DNA of 7,462 bases from Desulfonema limicola (GTDB lineage Bacteria; Desulfobacterota; Desulfobacteria; Desulfobacterales; Desulfosalsimonadaceae). The notes under the pieces were generated by a model. It searched no databases. It was not told the DNA's origin and saw only the letters and a list, made by a program, of their open reading frames with translations. Every line of letters starts with the position of its first letter. Within the stretch, counting starts at the first letter, position 1. The stretch is taken from positions 1 through 7,462 of the forward strand of contig DYLE01000120.1 of NCBI GenBank assembly GCA_020722245.1. Reading direction: 5' to 3'. A program made the position numbers and the translations under genes. Shown piece after piece: positions 6,424-7,462 of the stretch.

Positions 6424-7320
6424 CTACACGGTCAGGCTGGAGACATGGTCCCGGCCGCTTTCCTTGGCCAGGTACATGGCCTTGTCGGTCCGCTTGACGA
6501 AGTCGGTGATGGTTTCGCCGGAAAGGTATTCGCTCACGCCGATGCTTACAGTGATTTTTCGAGGGTCTGAGATATGATTGAAATCTTTTTTGACGGCCTG
6601 ATTGATCCTCCGGGCGACGATCAACGCCGCCTCGCAGGTGGTTTCCGGAAGGATCACCGTGAATTCTTCCCCGCCGAACCGGTAGGCGGTATCCATCGTC
6701 CTTAAACAGGAGGTGATGCGTTTGGCGATCTCGAAAAGAACCCGGTTTCCCTCCAGGTGGCCGTAGGTATCGTTGAAGTATTTAAACCGGTCGACGTCGA
6801 TGAGCAGCAACGAAAGGGGGCGTCCATAGCGCTGACTCCGGTTCATCTCGCTTTCAATCTGCTGGTAAAAATATCTGCTGTTGTAAAGCTTGGTGAGGTC
6901 GTCGGTGATGGCCAGTTTTTTGAGCTTTTCAATCATTCGGGTGCTTTCCCGGGTGAGTTCCCTTTTTTTGAGCACCCGCTTCAGACGGAGGTTCAGTTCC
7001 TCGAATTTAACCGGCTTAAACACAAAATCGTCCGCCCCCCGGTTAATGGCCTCTTCATAGGAATAATCAGCGGCATATCCGGTCATGACGATGATGTCCG
7101 AATCGTAGTTGTCTTTTATATACTGGGTCAGCTCAAGGCCATTCATTCCGTTCAGTCGAATATCGGTGAGGATGACATCTACATGATGGTTTTTTAGAAA
7201 ATCGATGGCCTCCTCGGCGCTTGGGAAGGCGAAGGCCGTATAGTCACAGATGGTCAGAAACTCCTGAATAGAATTCCGTATCGCCTCGTCGTCGTCAACG
7301 ACTAAAACATAGATCGCCAT
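6424..7320 (-). CDS. REC-GGDEF response regulator, probable diguanylate cyclase
   Basis: A 298-residue cytosolic two-domain protein. The receiver domain (about 3-118) has the acidic pocket D9-D10-D11, the phosphoacceptor D53 (LTDIRLNGMNG), T80 (VMTG) and K102 (FKPV), all expected for phosphorylation by a histidine kinase. A short helical linker (about 118-137) leads to the GGDEF domain (about 138-298): DDLTKLYN, LLIDVDRFKYFNDTYGH, and the active-site motif GGEEF at 216-220. The Glu variant is a normal active form. An inhibitory RxxD site, RTMD at 207-210, lies exactly five residues before GGEEF, so product feedback by c-di-GMP is expected. SIGVSEY and DKAMYLAKESGRD complete the fold. Family knowledge predicts synthesis of c-di-GMP from two GTP when phosphorylated. 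The ATG at 7320 is the only reasonable start, since an in-frame TGA lies just upstream; its ribosome-binding sequence is weak. No partner kinase or EAL protein is in the window. It converges on the rhomboid gene with 41 bp between. Confidence 0.95.
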   Translation of the reverse strand: MAIYVLVVDDDEAIRNSIQEFLTICDYTAFAFPSAEEAIDFLKNHHVDVILTDIRLNGMNGLELTQYIKDNYDSDIIVMTGYAADYSYEEAINRGADDFVFKPVKFEELNLRLKRVLKKRELTRESTRMIEKLKKLAITDDLTKLYNSRYFYQQIESEMNRSQRYGRPLSLLLIDVDRFKYFNDTYGHLEGNRVLFEIAKRITSCLRTMDTAYRFGGEEFTVILPETTCEAALIVARRINQAVKKDFNHISDPRKITVSIGVSEYLSGETITDFVKRTDKAMYLAKESGRDHVSSLTV

Positions 7321-7388
7321 TTTCGAATATCCATGTCAGAGGGCGTGAGGGTTGATCATGCACATATTGACATCACCGCATTGAGCTG

Positions 7389-7418
7389 ATAATTAGACGG
7401 CTCTTCAATTTATTTCAA
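7389..7418 (-). promoter_or_regulatory. candidate promoter of the REC-GGDEF gene
   Basis: Minus strand: -35 TTGAAA (7418-7413; 5 of 6 consensus), 18-bp spacer, -10 AATTAT (7394-7389; 4 of 6). Transcription from about 7382 would give a leader of about 60 nt before the ATG at 7320. The region is AT-rich, so chance matches are easy, and a competing plus-strand arrangement overlaps it. Confidence 0.35.
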
Positions 7419-7420
7419 AT

Positions 7421-7446
7421 TTAAAACCTGGTCCTATGGGCCAGGT
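7421..7446 (-). terminator. hairpin, probable terminator of a minus-strand gene beyond the right edge
   Basis: ACCTGGTCC (7426-7434) pairs with GGGCCAGGT (7438-7446), nine pairs with one G-T wobble and a 3-nt loop TAT. On the minus strand the stem is followed by a short T-rich stretch (TTTTAAATTT), which suits an intrinsic terminator although the U-tract is interrupted. It lies upstream of the REC-GGDEF gene and would insulate it from minus-strand transcription entering from the right. No T-run follows on the plus strand. Confidence 0.5.
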
Positions 7447-7462
7447 CAGAGTTCTTCGGCTC

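Noticed and set aside
7446..7460. End of another minus-strand gene (...AEEL then TGA) just before the hairpin
   Set aside because: It is attractive because the probable terminator begins right there, but only four codons are visible, so it cannot be told from chance.

Overview
The window looks like an ordinary chromosomal stretch of a Gram-negative bacterium. The style of the proteins (the ValRS and NadC sequences, an acidic low-complexity protein with a short helical tail, a REC-GGDEF regulator) suggests a Desulfobacterota ('deltaproteobacterial', Desulfobacterales-like) sulfate reducer. That placement is inference from sequence feel, not a database result. No mobile element, CRISPR array or phage gene is visible, and base composition is even across the window.

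Layout. At the left edge a tRNA-Phe(GAA) gene, cut by the window start, lies on the minus strand. It is preceded by rsmE (16S rRNA m3U1498 methyltransferase), also on the minus strand. The tRNA has its own promoter overlapping the rsmE 3' end. A 190-bp divergent region (873-1062) carries a good rsmE promoter and leads on the plus strand to an unrecognised, very acidic protein of about 211 residues (1063-1698). A strong intrinsic terminator hairpin (1748-1783) follows. Then comes a tight plus-strand cluster: valS (valyl-tRNA synthetase), nadC (quinolinate phosphoribosyltransferase, 3 nt downstream) and a rhomboid intramembrane protease (28 nt downstream). Converging on this cluster is a minus-strand REC-GGDEF response regulator (6424-7320). 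Its 142-bp upstream region holds a candidate promoter and a hairpin that probably terminates a minus-strand gene beyond the right edge.

Functionally, most of the window is housekeeping: translation (tRNA-Phe, RsmE, ValRS) and NAD synthesis (NadC). The REC-GGDEF protein is a phosphorylation-controlled diguanylate cyclase candidate with an intact GGEEF site and an RxxD inhibitory site.

The most noteworthy item is the rhomboid protein. After a complete six-helix rhomboid core with the Ser/His catalytic pair, it carries a C-terminal domain of about 70 residues that reads like the substrate-binding (CTD) fold of DnaJ/CbpA Hsp40 chaperones, with no J-domain and no zinc finger. It may be a membrane protease with a built-in cytosolic client-recognition module.
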